Source: Thermomonospora echinospora
GTDB lineage: Bacteria > Actinomycetota > Actinomycetes > Streptosporangiales > Streptosporangiaceae
NCBI RefSeq assembly: GCF_900108175.1
Contig: NZ_FNVO01000015.1
Span: 1-64,000 of the forward strand
Direction of reading: 5' to 3'
DNA length: 64,000 bases
The translations under genes were made by a program, and so were the position numbers. This document shows, one piece after another, positions 1 to 7,517 of the stretch (positions within the stretch are counted from its first letter, which is position 1; every line of letters starts with the position of its first letter). The notes beneath the pieces were generated by a model that was given only the letters and a program-made list of their open reading frames with translations, did no database searches and had not been told where the DNA came from.

Positions 1-1
1 C

Positions 2-307
2 CTGCACGCCCTGCCGGCCCTGTACCCGGCCGCCGCCGCGGGCCTGGTCGTGCTCGCCGACATCGGCTACCTGGGCGCCGGAATCGGCATCCGCACCCCA
101 CGCCGCCCGCATCCGGACATCCCCAGCCCCCTGGACGCCGACACCCGCACCTACAACCGGCTGCTCCGAGCCACCCGCGCCCTCGGCGAACGCGCCGCCG
201 CCGAACTGAAACAGCGCTGGCGCGCCCTGCGCCACGTCACCCTCAGCCCCGGCCGCATCGGCGCCATCACCCAGGCCGCCCTCGTCCTCAACAACGCCTG
301 GCGGTGA
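2..307 (+). CDS. Transposase C-terminal part (IS5-group, DDE_Tnp_4-like), truncated by window edge
   Basis: The reading frame is open from the window edge, so only the last ~100 residues are visible. They contain a D-IGY-LGAG segment of the kind that precedes the last catalytic region in IS5-group (DDE_Tnp_4) transposases. A basic stretch, ALGERAAAELKQRWRALRHV, resembles the family's E-x6-K/R region ('EQAVATLKSWRLLRK' in relatives), and a hydrophobic tail follows (ITQAALVLNNAW). The stop is followed at once by a sequence that may be the element end, but the other end lies outside the window, so no inverted repeat can be confirmed. Intact or decayed status cannot be judged. The family call is recalled similarity. 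Confidence 0.75.
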   Translation: MHALPALYPAAAAGLVVLADIGYLGAGIGIRTPRRPHPDIPSPLDADTRTYNRLLRATRALGERAAAELKQRWRALRHVTLSPGRIGAITQAALVLNNAWR

Positions 308-324
308 CTTTCGCTGAGAAAACC

Positions 325-1335
325 TCAGTCCGTGGCGTTGGCGATGACGAGGAGCTTTCCGCGCACATGGGTGTGCACGAGATCGGCATACGCTCGCGCA
401 GCCTCTTCCAGCGAATACCGCCGACTGATGGTGGCAGGCAGGGAGCCGGCCATAGCCTGTGCTGCCAACTCCTCCAGATCTCCAGGGCGCGCGGTGCTGT
501 AGACGGTGCGCACCGTCAGGTCGGCGTGGTCGAACGCGGAAGGCTCGGGGCTGGGAAAGGCGACGTTGAGCAGGTGGCCTCCTGGCCTGATGGCGTCGCT
601 TGCCTTGACCAGGGCGGGGCCGGGCAGGGCGAGGTTGACCATGGCATCGACGCCGCCGGGGTGGCGCCGCAGCGTCTCGGCGACGGTATCGACTGTCCGG
701 TAGTCGATCACCTCGGTCGCGCCCAGGTCGCGGACGTAGTCGTCGTCCTCGGGGATCGCGGTGGCGATCACATGTACCTTGGCAGCGGCCAGCAACGGGA
801 CCACCGCGCCACCGACCCCGCCTGCGGCGCCAGTCACCAGAACCCGTTCACCCGCCTCGAACCGGCCCGCGCGCACCACGGCCAGCGCGGTCAGCCCAGA
901 TATCGGCAGGCTGGCCGCGTGGTCGGCGGCCAAGCCGTCCGGGCGTCGGGTGATGGCGGGGGTGTCGGCCTCGAAGACCGCATAGTCGGCCATAGCGCCG
1001 GTGGTGAGGGATGGCGGGGTGGACAGCATCCCGGCGATCGTCGCCGTCGCGCGCGGCAGCCCGACTCCGAACACCTCGTCACCCCAGGTGAACCGGGTCA
1101 CGTCCGGGCCGACTTCGGTCACCGTGCCGGCGAAGTCGCTGCCCGGCACATGGGGGAACGTCAAGGGGGTCAGCTCGCGCAGCACCCCGCTGAGGGTTCG
1201 CAGATCGGCGGGGTTGACGGCTGCGGCGCGGATGCGGACCTGGATCTGGCCGGGGCCGGGCCGTGGAACCGGAACGTCCTCGACGGTCAGGCCCTCTGGT
1301 GGGCCGTACTGCTTCGCGACAAGTGCCCTCATCAT
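325..1335 (-). CDS. NADP-dependent quinone oxidoreductase / zinc-type alcohol dehydrogenase-like (MDR superfamily)
   Basis: A 336-aa medium-chain dehydrogenase/reductase, which would reduce quinones or enones with NAD(P)H in the cytoplasm. The GroES-like N-terminal half begins MMRALVAKQYGPPEGL and carries VRAAAVNPADLRTL and the VPGSDFAGTV segment. The Rossmann half has the nucleotide-binding loop VTGAAGGVGG. The zinc-ligand pattern of true alcohol dehydrogenases is absent, which favours the zinc-free quinone oxidoreductase subgroup. The start is the first of two ATGs, preceded by GGGAGG on the minus strand; the frame stays open upstream but the added residues belong to the opposite TetR gene. 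It is divergent from that TetR gene, with two operator palindromes between them, so it is the likely repressed target. Confidence 0.88.
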   Translation of the reverse strand: MMRALVAKQYGPPEGLTVEDVPVPRPGPGQIQVRIRAAAVNPADLRTLSGVLRELTPLTFPHVPGSDFAGTVTEVGPDVTRFTWGDEVFGVGLPRATATIAGMLSTPPSLTTGAMADYAVFEADTPAITRRPDGLAADHAASLPISGLTALAVVRAGRFEAGERVLVTGAAGGVGGAVVPLLAAAKVHVIATAIPEDDDYVRDLGATEVIDYRTVDTVAETLRRHPGGVDAMVNLALPGPALVKASDAIRPGGHLLNVAFPSPEPSAFDHADLTVRTVYSTARPGDLEELAAQAMAGSLPATISRRYSLEEAARAYADLVHTHVRGKLLVIANATD

Positions 1336-1362
1336 CACCCTCCCACGGACACCAACATAAAT

Positions 1363-1414
1363 TGACCGGACGGTCATGTTGCTGACTGTAGCACACAACA
1401 TGACCGGATGGTCA
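1363..1414. promoter_or_regulatory. Two TetR-type operator palindromes
   Basis: Two near-identical 14-bp palindromes, TGACCGGACGGTCA (1363-1376) and TGACCGGATGGTCA (1401-1414), lie 38 bp apart start to start in the 99-bp gap between the divergent oxidoreductase and TetR genes. TGACC-N4-GGTCA-like sites are common TetR operators. One copy lies close to each start codon, so the regulator probably controls both directions. The binding itself is inferred. Confidence 0.75.
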
Positions 1415-1434
1415 AGTTGTGCTAAGCTGGGCTC

Positions 1435-2049
1435 ATGCCCCGAGCCGACGCCACCCGAAATCGAAGCCTCCTCATCGATGCGGCGTCCGCGGAACTGTCC
1501 GAGCATGGCCTCGACGTCTCCATCGCGCGGATCGCCGCGCGCGCCGGCGTCGCCAAGGGGACGGTCTTCAACCACTTCTCCAGCAAGGAGGAGCTGGTCT
1601 CGGCGATCTTCTGCGAGCAACTTGACGCCCTCGCGGCGACCGGCGAAAGCCTGCTGGAGCACACCGATCCGCGATCCGCTCTGCTTCAGTTCATGAGCGC
1701 AGGCGCCGAACTCCAGGCCAACGATCGCGCATTCTGCGAGGCGGCCACCGCAGCCTCGCGCGCCCATCCCGCGATCAGGGCCGCCAGCGACCGGCTGGCA
1801 CAGGTGGCCGAGGCGCTGACCGCACGCGCCCGGCAGGCTGGAGTCGTCCGGGCGGACGTCACCGGCCACGACATCGTGCTGCTGCTCAATGCCCCCACCC
1901 GGATCGCGGCACCGCTCGCCGCCGTACGATCCGACCTGTGGCAGCGCTACCTGCGCATGATCTTCGACGGGCTAAGACCGGAAGCTGCACACGAGCTACC
2001 CGTTGCGGCACCAACGAATGAGGACTTCACCACAGCCGCCACTCGCTGA
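1435..2049 (+). CDS. TetR/AcrR family transcriptional regulator
   Basis: A 204-aa repressor. The N-terminal HTH begins RNRSLLIDAASAELSEHG and continues with IARIAARAGVAKGTVFNHFS, the classical TetR recognition-helix signature. The all-helical C-terminal ligand/dimer domain is of SbtR-like type (NDRAFCEAATAASRAHPAIR). It is transcribed divergently from the quinone oxidoreductase across two operator palindromes, so it most likely represses that gene and itself until an electrophile or quinone binds. The inducer cannot be read from the sequence. The ATG start directly follows the spacer; no strong Shine-Dalgarno is seen. Confidence 0.92.
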   Translation: MPRADATRNRSLLIDAASAELSEHGLDVSIARIAARAGVAKGTVFNHFSSKEELVSAIFCEQLDALAATGESLLEHTDPRSALLQFMSAGAELQANDRAFCEAATAASRAHPAIRAASDRLAQVAEALTARARQAGVVRADVTGHDIVLLLNAPTRIAAPLAAVRSDLWQRYLRMIFDGLRPEAAHELPVAAPTNEDFTTAATR

Positions 2050-2199
2050 CATCGTCCGTCCCTCCCGACCAACCATCTGCCCCAGCCACTTCTTTGATCA
2101 CCCTGCACATCGGCAAGTGGATGTCACCCGGATCCGGAAGATCGTCGCTGCGGCACTTGTGATCATCGACCTCGACCACGCCAATCAGTAGTCAGCACG

Positions 2200-2475
2200 T
2201 TGCGCGGAAAGGCTCATTACGACCTTTCGGTCGCACACGTTCGCGCCGAGAGCGTCGCGCCGTCCCTGTCGTCCCGGCTGCTCCCCCGTCTCATCGTGGA
2301 GCAGCCCGGCCACGCGCCGGTGAGGATGTGGCTGCGCGAGCCCGCGCGCAAGGGCGCCCTGCTTCCCCAGAAACAACTGGTGGCACTCGCCCAGGCCATC
2401 GACCCGACCATGCAACACCCCGTCGCCAGAAGGCTCCACGAACTGGCGGCCGACCCACTGGGCGGCATCCACTGA
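2200..2475 (+). CDS. Small hypothetical protein or gene remnant
   Basis: A 91-codon frame with a TTG start and good third-position GC from about 2230 onward, encoding LLPRLIVEQPGHAPVRMWLR and then VALAQAIDPTMQHPVARRLH. I do not recognise a domain. No convincing ribosome-binding site precedes it, and the 150 bp upstream look non-coding, so it may be the 3' part of a decayed gene. The helical C-terminal part resembles a small regulator-associated protein only in a general way. Confidence 0.35.
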   Translation: MRGKAHYDLSVAHVRAESVAPSLSSRLLPRLIVEQPGHAPVRMWLREPARKGALLPQKQLVALAQAIDPTMQHPVARRLHELAADPLGGIH

Positions 2476-2654
2476 CCGACCGGCAGACGGGCCGGCCCTC
2501 CGGAGAGGCGCTACGGCGCGCCGCCGAGCACAGCGGCCACGCCGAGAAACCCGCTCCGCCGGGTACGCACACCGCCGGAAGGCCGTCCATGCGTCTTGGG
2601 CGGGTGTGCCGGGCCGTGTCTCCCCTCCAGGCTTCCGGCACACCCGCGCCGTGT

Positions 2655-2692
2655 GGAGTGGCGGCCCGGCCGGGGGTTCGGGCCGCCACTCC
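2655..2692 (-). terminator. Factor-independent-type terminator of the XRE operon
   Basis: A perfect 14-bp stem (GGAGTGGCGGCCCG at 2655-2668 pairing with 2679-2692) with a 10-nt loop starts 6 bp beyond the stop codon of the leftward gene at 2698. The position fits termination of the leftward XRE and small-gene transcript. As is usual in actinomycetes there is no long U-tract. Confidence 0.75.
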
Positions 2693-2697
2693 CGCTC

Positions 2698-3036
2698 TCA
2701 CCGCCGGAGGCGGCCGTCGTCCCGGTGGACGGCGGTCAGGCCGTCGCAGTCCTCACTCGGACTTGCGCTCGTGTCGCGGGCGGACGGTGCCGTACCCCCA
2801 CTGATCCAGGCGGCCTGCGCGGTCGCCGGTCGCGGTCCGGGCGTTCCGATGTCGGCCAGCCGCCGCACCAGCGCACCCGGCGTCTCCAAGTCCTCGTCCC
2901 ACTCCCTTGGGCCGATTGCCAGTACCGCCGCGTACACCCGATCCCGAACGGCCGGGTGATCGCTGTGGAGCCCGGCCAGCACCGCACCCCACAACTCCCG
3001 CGTCAAAGGAACGCGGTCAGCGCTCTCGGCCCTCAT
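2698..3036 (-). CDS. Hypothetical protein, translationally coupled to upstream small gene
   Basis: A 112-aa protein of unknown function. The ATG overlaps the preceding gene's stop in an ATGA arrangement (3033-3036), the mark of translational coupling. The first ~70 residues look folded and helical, with ELWGAVLAGLHSDHPAVRDR and YAAVLAIGPREWDEDL; the tail is Ser/Asp-rich. A longer frame exists upstream, but the extra residues are Arg/Ala/Pro-rich and lie over the upstream gene in another frame. It is the last gene of a leftward cluster headed by an XRE regulator and is followed by a strong terminator. It may be an effector or accessory of that regulator. Confidence 0.6.
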   Translation of the reverse strand: MRAESADRVPLTRELWGAVLAGLHSDHPAVRDRVYAAVLAIGPREWDEDLETPGALVRRLADIGTPGPRPATAQAAWISGGTAPSARDTSASPSEDCDGLTAVHRDDGRLRR

Positions 3037-3395
3037 GCCGCCTCCGCGATCAGCCCCAGACGGCTCAGCCCGCGCCGCCACATGCCGCGCCTGTCCCGAG
3101 CGGCGTGCCGCCCCCGCACGCAGTCGTCCGGCGAACGAGAGGGCGCGGCGGCGCGGGACGCCACGGGGCGTGGGGAAGTCCGCGCCGCCACGCCGGACCC
3201 GCCCGGACGGCCGGGCACAGACGGCCGGACCGGGCGGGAGTACGGGAGGTGCTGCCGGTAGTGCTCGGTGAGCCGCCGGGCCAGGTCCGCGGCCGTGGGC
3301 GCCTGAACCAGTCCGACCGCACCGACCGGCGCGGCCAGCCACAGCCCCGACTTGGTCCCGTACCAGCAGGCCGCCCGCGGGAACATGGCCCGCAC
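3033..3395 (-). CDS. Small XRE-associated hypothetical protein
   Basis: A 120-aa frame starting at a GTG with AGGAAG 8 nt upstream on the minus strand. The first ~50 residues (CWYGTKSGLWLAAPVGAVGL, then QAPTAADLARRLTEHYR) resemble short proteins that accompany Scr1-type XRE regulators in actinomycetes ('WYG..TGSWWALV..G.VEA..LAELSRRL'). The remaining half is Pro/Arg/Ser-rich and low-complexity, so the true product may matter only in its N-terminal half. It sits 200 bp downstream of the XRE gene and overlaps the next gene by 4 bp. Function unknown; the association is recalled rather than demonstrated. Confidence 0.55.
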   Translation of the reverse strand: MRAMFPRAACWYGTKSGLWLAAPVGAVGLVQAPTAADLARRLTEHYRQHLPYSRPVRPSVPGRPGGSGVAARTSPRPVASRAAAPSRSPDDCVRGRHAARDRRGMWRRGLSRLGLIAEAA

Positions 3396-3599
3396 CTCGG
3401 CTTCCTGCCGCGCACGGGGGAACGGCCGTTCTGCCCGAGTGACGGAATCGCTAGGGTGTGCATCAGCCAGGACCTTCCTTCCTGGTCAGGCCCCGGGTCA
3501 CCGGTGTTCGCGCACCGGCCGGGGCCGCCTACGTTCTGTGACGTGGCGGCCACGGTAGGGCCGATGCCCACCCTCGTTGTTTCCGAACGGAAACCCGGC

Positions 3600-4802
3600 T
3601 TAGGCCAGGTTCATCCGCCAGGCCAGTCCTCGCAGGTCACGGCCAGGAGCCCGGTCGTACAGGTCGGCGACGAGTTCGCGGACGAGCGGGTTGCGGTGCA
3701 CGCGGGCGGCCGACAGTTTCTCGGCCTGCCGCAACTCCCGGACTGCTGCTGCGGCGTCTCCGGACATGGCGCGTGCCCGTGCCCGTTCGATGGCCAGGGC
3801 GGCCCTGCGGCCTTGGCTGGGCAGCGCCGCCGCATCGACCTGCTGGGCCGCCTGCAACGCCGCTTCGGGCTCGCCGGCCTCCACTGCCAGCATGGTCCGC
3901 CATACACCCGTGTTCGCCGGGCCGAAGCTCTGCCAGGCGTCAAGGTGCTCCCCGATCCGGGAGGCGATCCGCTGAGCTTCGGCGGCGTGCTCAGCGGCGG
4001 CGGCGTGCCGTCCCCGAACCTGCTCGGCCAGCGCCGCCGACAGGCGCAGCATCCCGTACACCTCGAACGCGCGGCGGTCGTCGCCGATGTGCGGTTCGAG
4101 GCGGTCCGCGTGCCGTCCCGCCTCCCGAAGCGCTCGTGACAGCGCGGCGGACGGCCGCGAGTGCGCCTGCGCGAACACCGCCGTTCCAAGCGACACCGGG
4201 TCGTCGAGGAGACGCGCGGCCCGCTCCGCCCGGTCCGCCGCGATCCACGCGAGGTCGGTCTGTCCGAGGTGACGCAGCACGAACGTCGCCCCCACGCACA
4301 TGTCGACCAGCAGCCCGAGTGCAGTTCTTCGCTGCCGCTCGTCCCCAGTGGCGGCGTGAACGTGCAGCTCGGCGAGTATCCCCGGCAGCACCGCTGTCAG
4401 ACGGGGGTAGTCCGATGCCCGCCGCTGTTGCGCGATCGGCCCCGCGACAAGAGCGGCCAGCGCCGACAGCGGCCGGACCGGCATCTCCACCGGGTCTTCC
4501 AGGCTGGAGTCCAGAAGGACTTCCCGCAGTGCGATCACGTCACCGAGTTGCCGCTGCTTCGGCCGGATTGCCGGAACGGGTTCGCCCAGCAGGTCGGTCG
4601 CCGAGACTTCCAGCGCCTCGGCCAGCGCCCGAATGTCCGATCGGCGCTCCAACCGTAGGTGCCCGTTCTCAATCTTCGACAGCCAGGACTTGGACCGGCC
4701 GACCAGCCCGGCCGCCGTCTCGATCGACAGCCCTCGGTAAACCCGGGCCGCCCGGACGTTCTCGCCAATACGTCGTGAACCGTCGTCCTGCGAATGTGAC
4801 AT
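3600..4802 (-). CDS. XRE family helix-turn-helix regulator with TPR-like C-terminal domain
   Basis: A 400-aa regulator. The N-terminal Cro/C1-type HTH occupies about residues 10-70 (RRIGENVRAARVYRGLSIET, AGLVGRSKSWLSKIENGHLR, IRALAEALEVSATDLLGEPV). The remaining ~300 residues are Ala/Leu/Arg-rich helical hairpins of the TPR-like type found in actinomycete XRE proteins, usually a peptide- or ligand-sensing platform. The start at 4802 was chosen because GAGG lies 7-8 nt upstream; an ATG 26 codons earlier would add an Arg-rich stretch without a family match. It heads a leftward cluster with two small coupled proteins. Confidence 0.88.
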   Translation of the reverse strand: MSHSQDDGSRRIGENVRAARVYRGLSIETAAGLVGRSKSWLSKIENGHLRLERRSDIRALAEALEVSATDLLGEPVPAIRPKQRQLGDVIALREVLLDSSLEDPVEMPVRPLSALAALVAGPIAQQRRASDYPRLTAVLPGILAELHVHAATGDERQRRTALGLLVDMCVGATFVLRHLGQTDLAWIAADRAERAARLLDDPVSLGTAVFAQAHSRPSAALSRALREAGRHADRLEPHIGDDRRAFEVYGMLRLSAALAEQVRGRHAAAAEHAAEAQRIASRIGEHLDAWQSFGPANTGVWRTMLAVEAGEPEAALQAAQQVDAAALPSQGRRAALAIERARARAMSGDAAAAVRELRQAEKLSAARVHRNPLVRELVADLYDRAPGRDLRGLAWRMNLA

Positions 4803-4905
4803 CGCGTCGCCTCGCTGTTGGCGTTCGGACCCCACCGCCCACCGTACGCGCCGACCGCGCCGAACGAACGAAGAACGCAAGGCGGCCCGTTCGGTGGGAG
4901 TGCCG

Positions 4906-5361
4906 TCAGGTGTGCTTTAGCCGGCTCGGCCAGATCTCGTGCTTGGGGTCCCACCACACGATGTGGAACACATGGCCGTGCAGAAAGCCGTACAGTCGCG
5001 GCTCACCCTGTAGACGCAGGCACCAGATCTTGGTCATGTCGGCGAGGCCGATCTGTTCGAGGCGGTCCAGAGCCTCGACGTTAGGGATCGTCTCGACGTC
5101 GTAGTCCTTGCCCGGGTAGTCGCCTCGGTTGAAGATCTCATTGACCGTCATGGTCTCGAGTTGGCCCAACCGATCGAACAGCCAGCGCAAGGTCTCCGGC
5201 TCGACCTTGTCGAACCCCCACGGCCCTTCGTGGTCCACGTGGGTGAACCGCCAGCAGATCCGATGATCCGATGTCTCCGCACCGGGCAGCACCGTACGCC
5301 TGGGAACTTCCTTACGGTGAACCTGCGGTGTGGAGACCCTCTTCTTAGACCTCTTCGCCAT
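4906..5361 (-). CDS. Toxin of a Panacea-type toxin-antitoxin pair (PanT-like)
   Basis: A 151-aa basic protein that begins MAKRSKKRVSTPQVHRKEVP and has a compact C-terminal half: KIWCLRLQGEPRLYGFLHGH, then VFHIVWWDPKHEIWPSRLKH. That 'W-RL-G-RLYGF--G--FH--WWDP-HE-WP' pattern recurs in small proteins encoded next to DUF4065/Panacea antitoxins. The gene overlaps the 3' end of the Panacea gene by 17 bp, the order being antitoxin then toxin. By analogy with SocAB and PanAT systems it would be a growth inhibitor neutralised by its partner. The molecular target is unknown. Confidence 0.72.
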   Translation of the reverse strand: MAKRSKKRVSTPQVHRKEVPRRTVLPGAETSDHRICWRFTHVDHEGPWGFDKVEPETLRWLFDRLGQLETMTVNEIFNRGDYPGKDYDVETIPNVEALDRLEQIGLADMTKIWCLRLQGEPRLYGFLHGHVFHIVWWDPKHEIWPSRLKHT

Positions 5362-5812
5362 TGGCGGACTCGACGGTCAGCGCGTCGAAGAACTCGAAGA
5401 TCTCCGCATCGTCAAGCTGTTCGTTGCTGCGCTGGAGCGGCAGCGCGCCCGCGCGTTCGCGTGCCCTCACCCACGGCGCCTCCTGGTGGGTCATCGTGGA
5501 CAGCTGGTGGGCGCTGTAGTCGCCCAAGCCCTCCAGCACCAGGTCCACCGACTCCCGTTCGCCCGCGTCGAGCCCGTCGCAGTCGCCAGGGATGTCACCG
5601 GCCTCAAGCTGGAGCCTTCCGCGGTGCAGCCGGTACAGCTCCGGGGACACCGGCCCGTTCGCCCACGCCTCGAATCGCTCGTCGAACAGCCGCCGCTCTT
5701 CCCACGCCAGGTGGTAACCGTAGGCGTAGTAGCAGAGTTTCTGCAGCTTCATGGCGGTCATCGGGCCACGCCGCTGAAGAATGTAGGCCGCGACATCCCT
5801 GATCGTCGCCAT
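5345..5812 (-). CDS. Panacea-domain (DUF4065) antitoxin, SocA/PanA-like
   Basis: A 155-aa protein covering one Panacea domain: ATIRDVAAYILQRRGPMTAM, then KLQKLCYYAYGYHLAWEERR and FDERFEAWANGPVSPELYRL. KLQKL-YYA and WxNGPV-P-LY are hallmarks of the DUF4065 (GepA/SocA) fold, a promiscuous toxin-neutralising domain. The ATG at 5812 is preceded by GGTGA about 7 nt away and by a stronger GGAGG farther off. The frame is open 59 codons further, but those residues are basic and non-conserved. It overlaps the toxin gene by 17 bp. A LexA box lies ~260 bp upstream. Confidence 0.85.
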   Translation of the reverse strand: MATIRDVAAYILQRRGPMTAMKLQKLCYYAYGYHLAWEERRLFDERFEAWANGPVSPELYRLHRGRLQLEAGDIPGDCDGLDAGERESVDLVLEGLGDYSAHQLSTMTHQEAPWVRARERAGALPLQRSNEQLDDAEIFEFFDALTVESANGEEV

Positions 5813-6071
5813 GTGCCGGTCACCCCCCTCCCGGTCTCCCAGCGTACGTGCCCGTTTCGGGATCCGAAGGGTCATGGCCGCGTCCTGCCTTCTGGTGAGA
5901 ATCACATCGCGGAACCGTGTCCGCCGCACGAACATCCGATGTGACACCACGGACTCGGCCGGTGTCCGGTGACCGCTTCCCAAGGCCATGCCCGGCAGTG
6001 GTGCCCCTGCGTGAGCATATCGACCCCGAGCGTGACACCGGCGCGGAAATCACCACCACAACCCCCAGCCT

Positions 6072-6091
6072 AATCGAACATATGTTCGATT
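6072..6091. promoter_or_regulatory. LexA (SOS) box
   Basis: A perfect 20-bp palindrome, AATCGAACATATGTTCGATT, contains the Gram-positive/actinobacterial LexA consensus CGAAC-N4-GTTCG without mismatch (core 6074-6089). On the minus strand a -10-like TACAAT (6094-6089) overlaps the box, so LexA could block transcription toward the toxin-antitoxin genes that begin 260 bp away. The aspartate kinase start lies 158 bp away on the other side and is not a usual SOS gene. The direction of control is inferred. Confidence 0.75.
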
Positions 6092-6248
6092 GTACGCCGT
6101 CGATCGGACGGACCAGGGCAATCGCGGCTCGTCCGGCGGTGTCCAGGGGGCGTCTCGGATGGTGGGACAAACCGCTCGTCAGGCACCGGGTTGACCTCGG
6201 TAGACTCGACGGTCGGTACGCCGACCCCGATCCGAGGAGCACCCACCA

Positions 6249-7517
6249 GTGGCTCTTGTCGTGCAGAAGTACGGTGGCTCCTCCGTTGCGGACGCCGAGT
6301 GCGTCAAGCGGGTCGCCCAGCGCATCGTCGCGACCAAGAAGGCGGGCAACGACGTCGTCGTCGTGGTCTCCGCCATGGGCGACACTACGGACGAGCTGAT
6401 CGACCTGGCCGAGCAGGTCAGCCCGCTGCCCCCGGGCCGCGAGCTGGACATGCTGCTGACGGCCGGGGAACGGATCTCGATGGCACTGCTGGCGATGGCC
6501 ATCGCCAACCTGGGCCACGAGGCGCGGTCCTTCACCGGCTCCCAGGCCGGTGTGATCACTGACGACTCCCACGGCAAAGCCCGGATCATCGACGTCACGC
6601 CCGGCCGGATCCGCAGCGCCCTGGACGACGGCTCCATCGCGATCGTGGCGGGCTTCCAGGGCGTCTCCCAGAACAGCAAGGACATCACCACGCTCGGCCG
6701 GGGCGGCTCCGACACCACGGCGGTGGCGCTGGCCGCCGCGCTCGACGCCGACGTGTGCGAGATCTACACGGACGTGGACGGCGTGTTCACCGCCGATCCC
6801 CGGATCGTGCCGACCGCCCGCCGCATTCCCAGCATCTCCTACGAGGAGATGATGGAGATGGCCGCCTGCGGCGCCAAGATCCTCCACCTGCGCTGCGTGG
6901 AGTACGCGCGCCGGTACAACATCCCGATCCATGTCCGGTCCTCCTTCAGCCAGCGGACCGGCACCTGGATCGCCGACAGCACCGAGGGAAGTGAGATGGA
7001 GCAGGCGATCATCTCCGGAGTCGCCCACGACCGCAGCGAGGCCAAGGTCACCGTGGTGGGCGTGCCCGACAAGGTGGGCGAGGCCGCGACGATCTTCTCG
7101 GTGCTCTCCGACGCCGGGATCAACCTGGACATGATCGTCCAGAACGTGTCGGCCGCCGCCACCGGCCGTACCGATATCTCCTTCACCCTGCCGGCCACCG
7201 ACGGGCAGACCGCGCTGACCGCGCTCAACAAGGTCAAGGAGCGGATCGGCTTCGAGTCGCTGCAGTACGACGACCGGATCGGCAAGATCTCGCTGATCGG
7301 CGCCGGGATGCGCTCGCACCCCGGCGTCACCGCCAAGTTCTTCTCCGCCATCGCCGAGGCGGGCGTCAACATCGAGATGATCTCCACCTCGGAGATCCGG
7401 ATCTCGGTGGTCGTCTCGCAGGACGACGTGGAGGCCGCGGTCACCGCCGCGCACCGGGCGTTCGAGCTGGACGCCGACCAGGTCGAGGCGGTCGTGTACG
7501 GAGGTACCGGACGATGA
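6249..7517 (+). CDS. lysC: Aspartate kinase (alpha subunit)
   Basis: A 422-aa aspartokinase that phosphorylates L-aspartate as the first step to lysine/diaminopimelate, threonine and methionine. The N-terminal kinase domain begins [16 protein letters not shown] (KxGGSSV signature) and includes [20 protein letters not shown] and [11 protein letters not shown]; two ACT domains follow from about residue 265. Length matches the ~421-aa feedback-controlled Corynebacterium enzyme. The GTG start is preceded by GAGGAGC. It shares an ATGA overlap with asd, giving the usual ask-asd operon. An internal start at 6996 probably yields a separate regulatory beta subunit. Confidence 0.97.
   Translation: MALVVQKYGGSSVADAECVKRVAQRIVATKKAGNDVVVVVSAMGDTTDELIDLAEQVSPLPPGRELDMLLTAGERISMALLAMAIANLGHEARSFTGSQAGVITDDSHGKARIIDVTPGRIRSALDDGSIAIVAGFQGVSQNSKDITTLGRGGSDTTAVALAAALDADVCEIYTDVDGVFTADPRIVPTARRIPSISYEEMMEMAACGAKILHLRCVEYARRYNIPIHVRSSFSQRTGTWIADSTEGSEMEQAIISGVAHDRSEAKVTVVGVPDKVGEAATIFSVLSDAGINLDMIVQNVSAAATGRTDISFTLPATDGQTALTALNKVKERIGFESLQYDDRIGKISLIGAGMRSHPGVTAKFFSAIAEAGVNIEMISTSEIRISVVVSQDDVEAAVTAAHRAFELDADQVEAVVYGGTGR
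6996..7517 (+). CDS. Aspartate kinase beta subunit from an internal start
   Basis: An in-frame ATG at 6996 follows GAGGGAAGTGAG and would yield a 173-aa product consisting of the two ACT domains ([20 protein letters not shown] onward). In Corynebacterium glutamicum lysC the same arrangement gives a 172-aa beta subunit that joins the alpha subunit in an alpha2-beta2 enzyme and carries the lysine/threonine feedback site. The in-frame start and its ribosome-binding site are seen here; subunit production is inferred. Confidence 0.6.
   Translation: MEQAIISGVAHDRSEAKVTVVGVPDKVGEAATIFSVLSDAGINLDMIVQNVSAAATGRTDISFTLPATDGQTALTALNKVKERIGFESLQYDDRIGKISLIGAGMRSHPGVTAKFFSAIAEAGVNIEMISTSEIRISVVVSQDDVEAAVTAAHRAFELDADQVEAVVYGGTGR

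Noticed and set aside
5820-7454. Leftward 544-codon frame opposite aspartate kinase.
   Set aside because: Aspartate kinase is certain on the plus strand; the opposite frame is an effect of high third-position GC.
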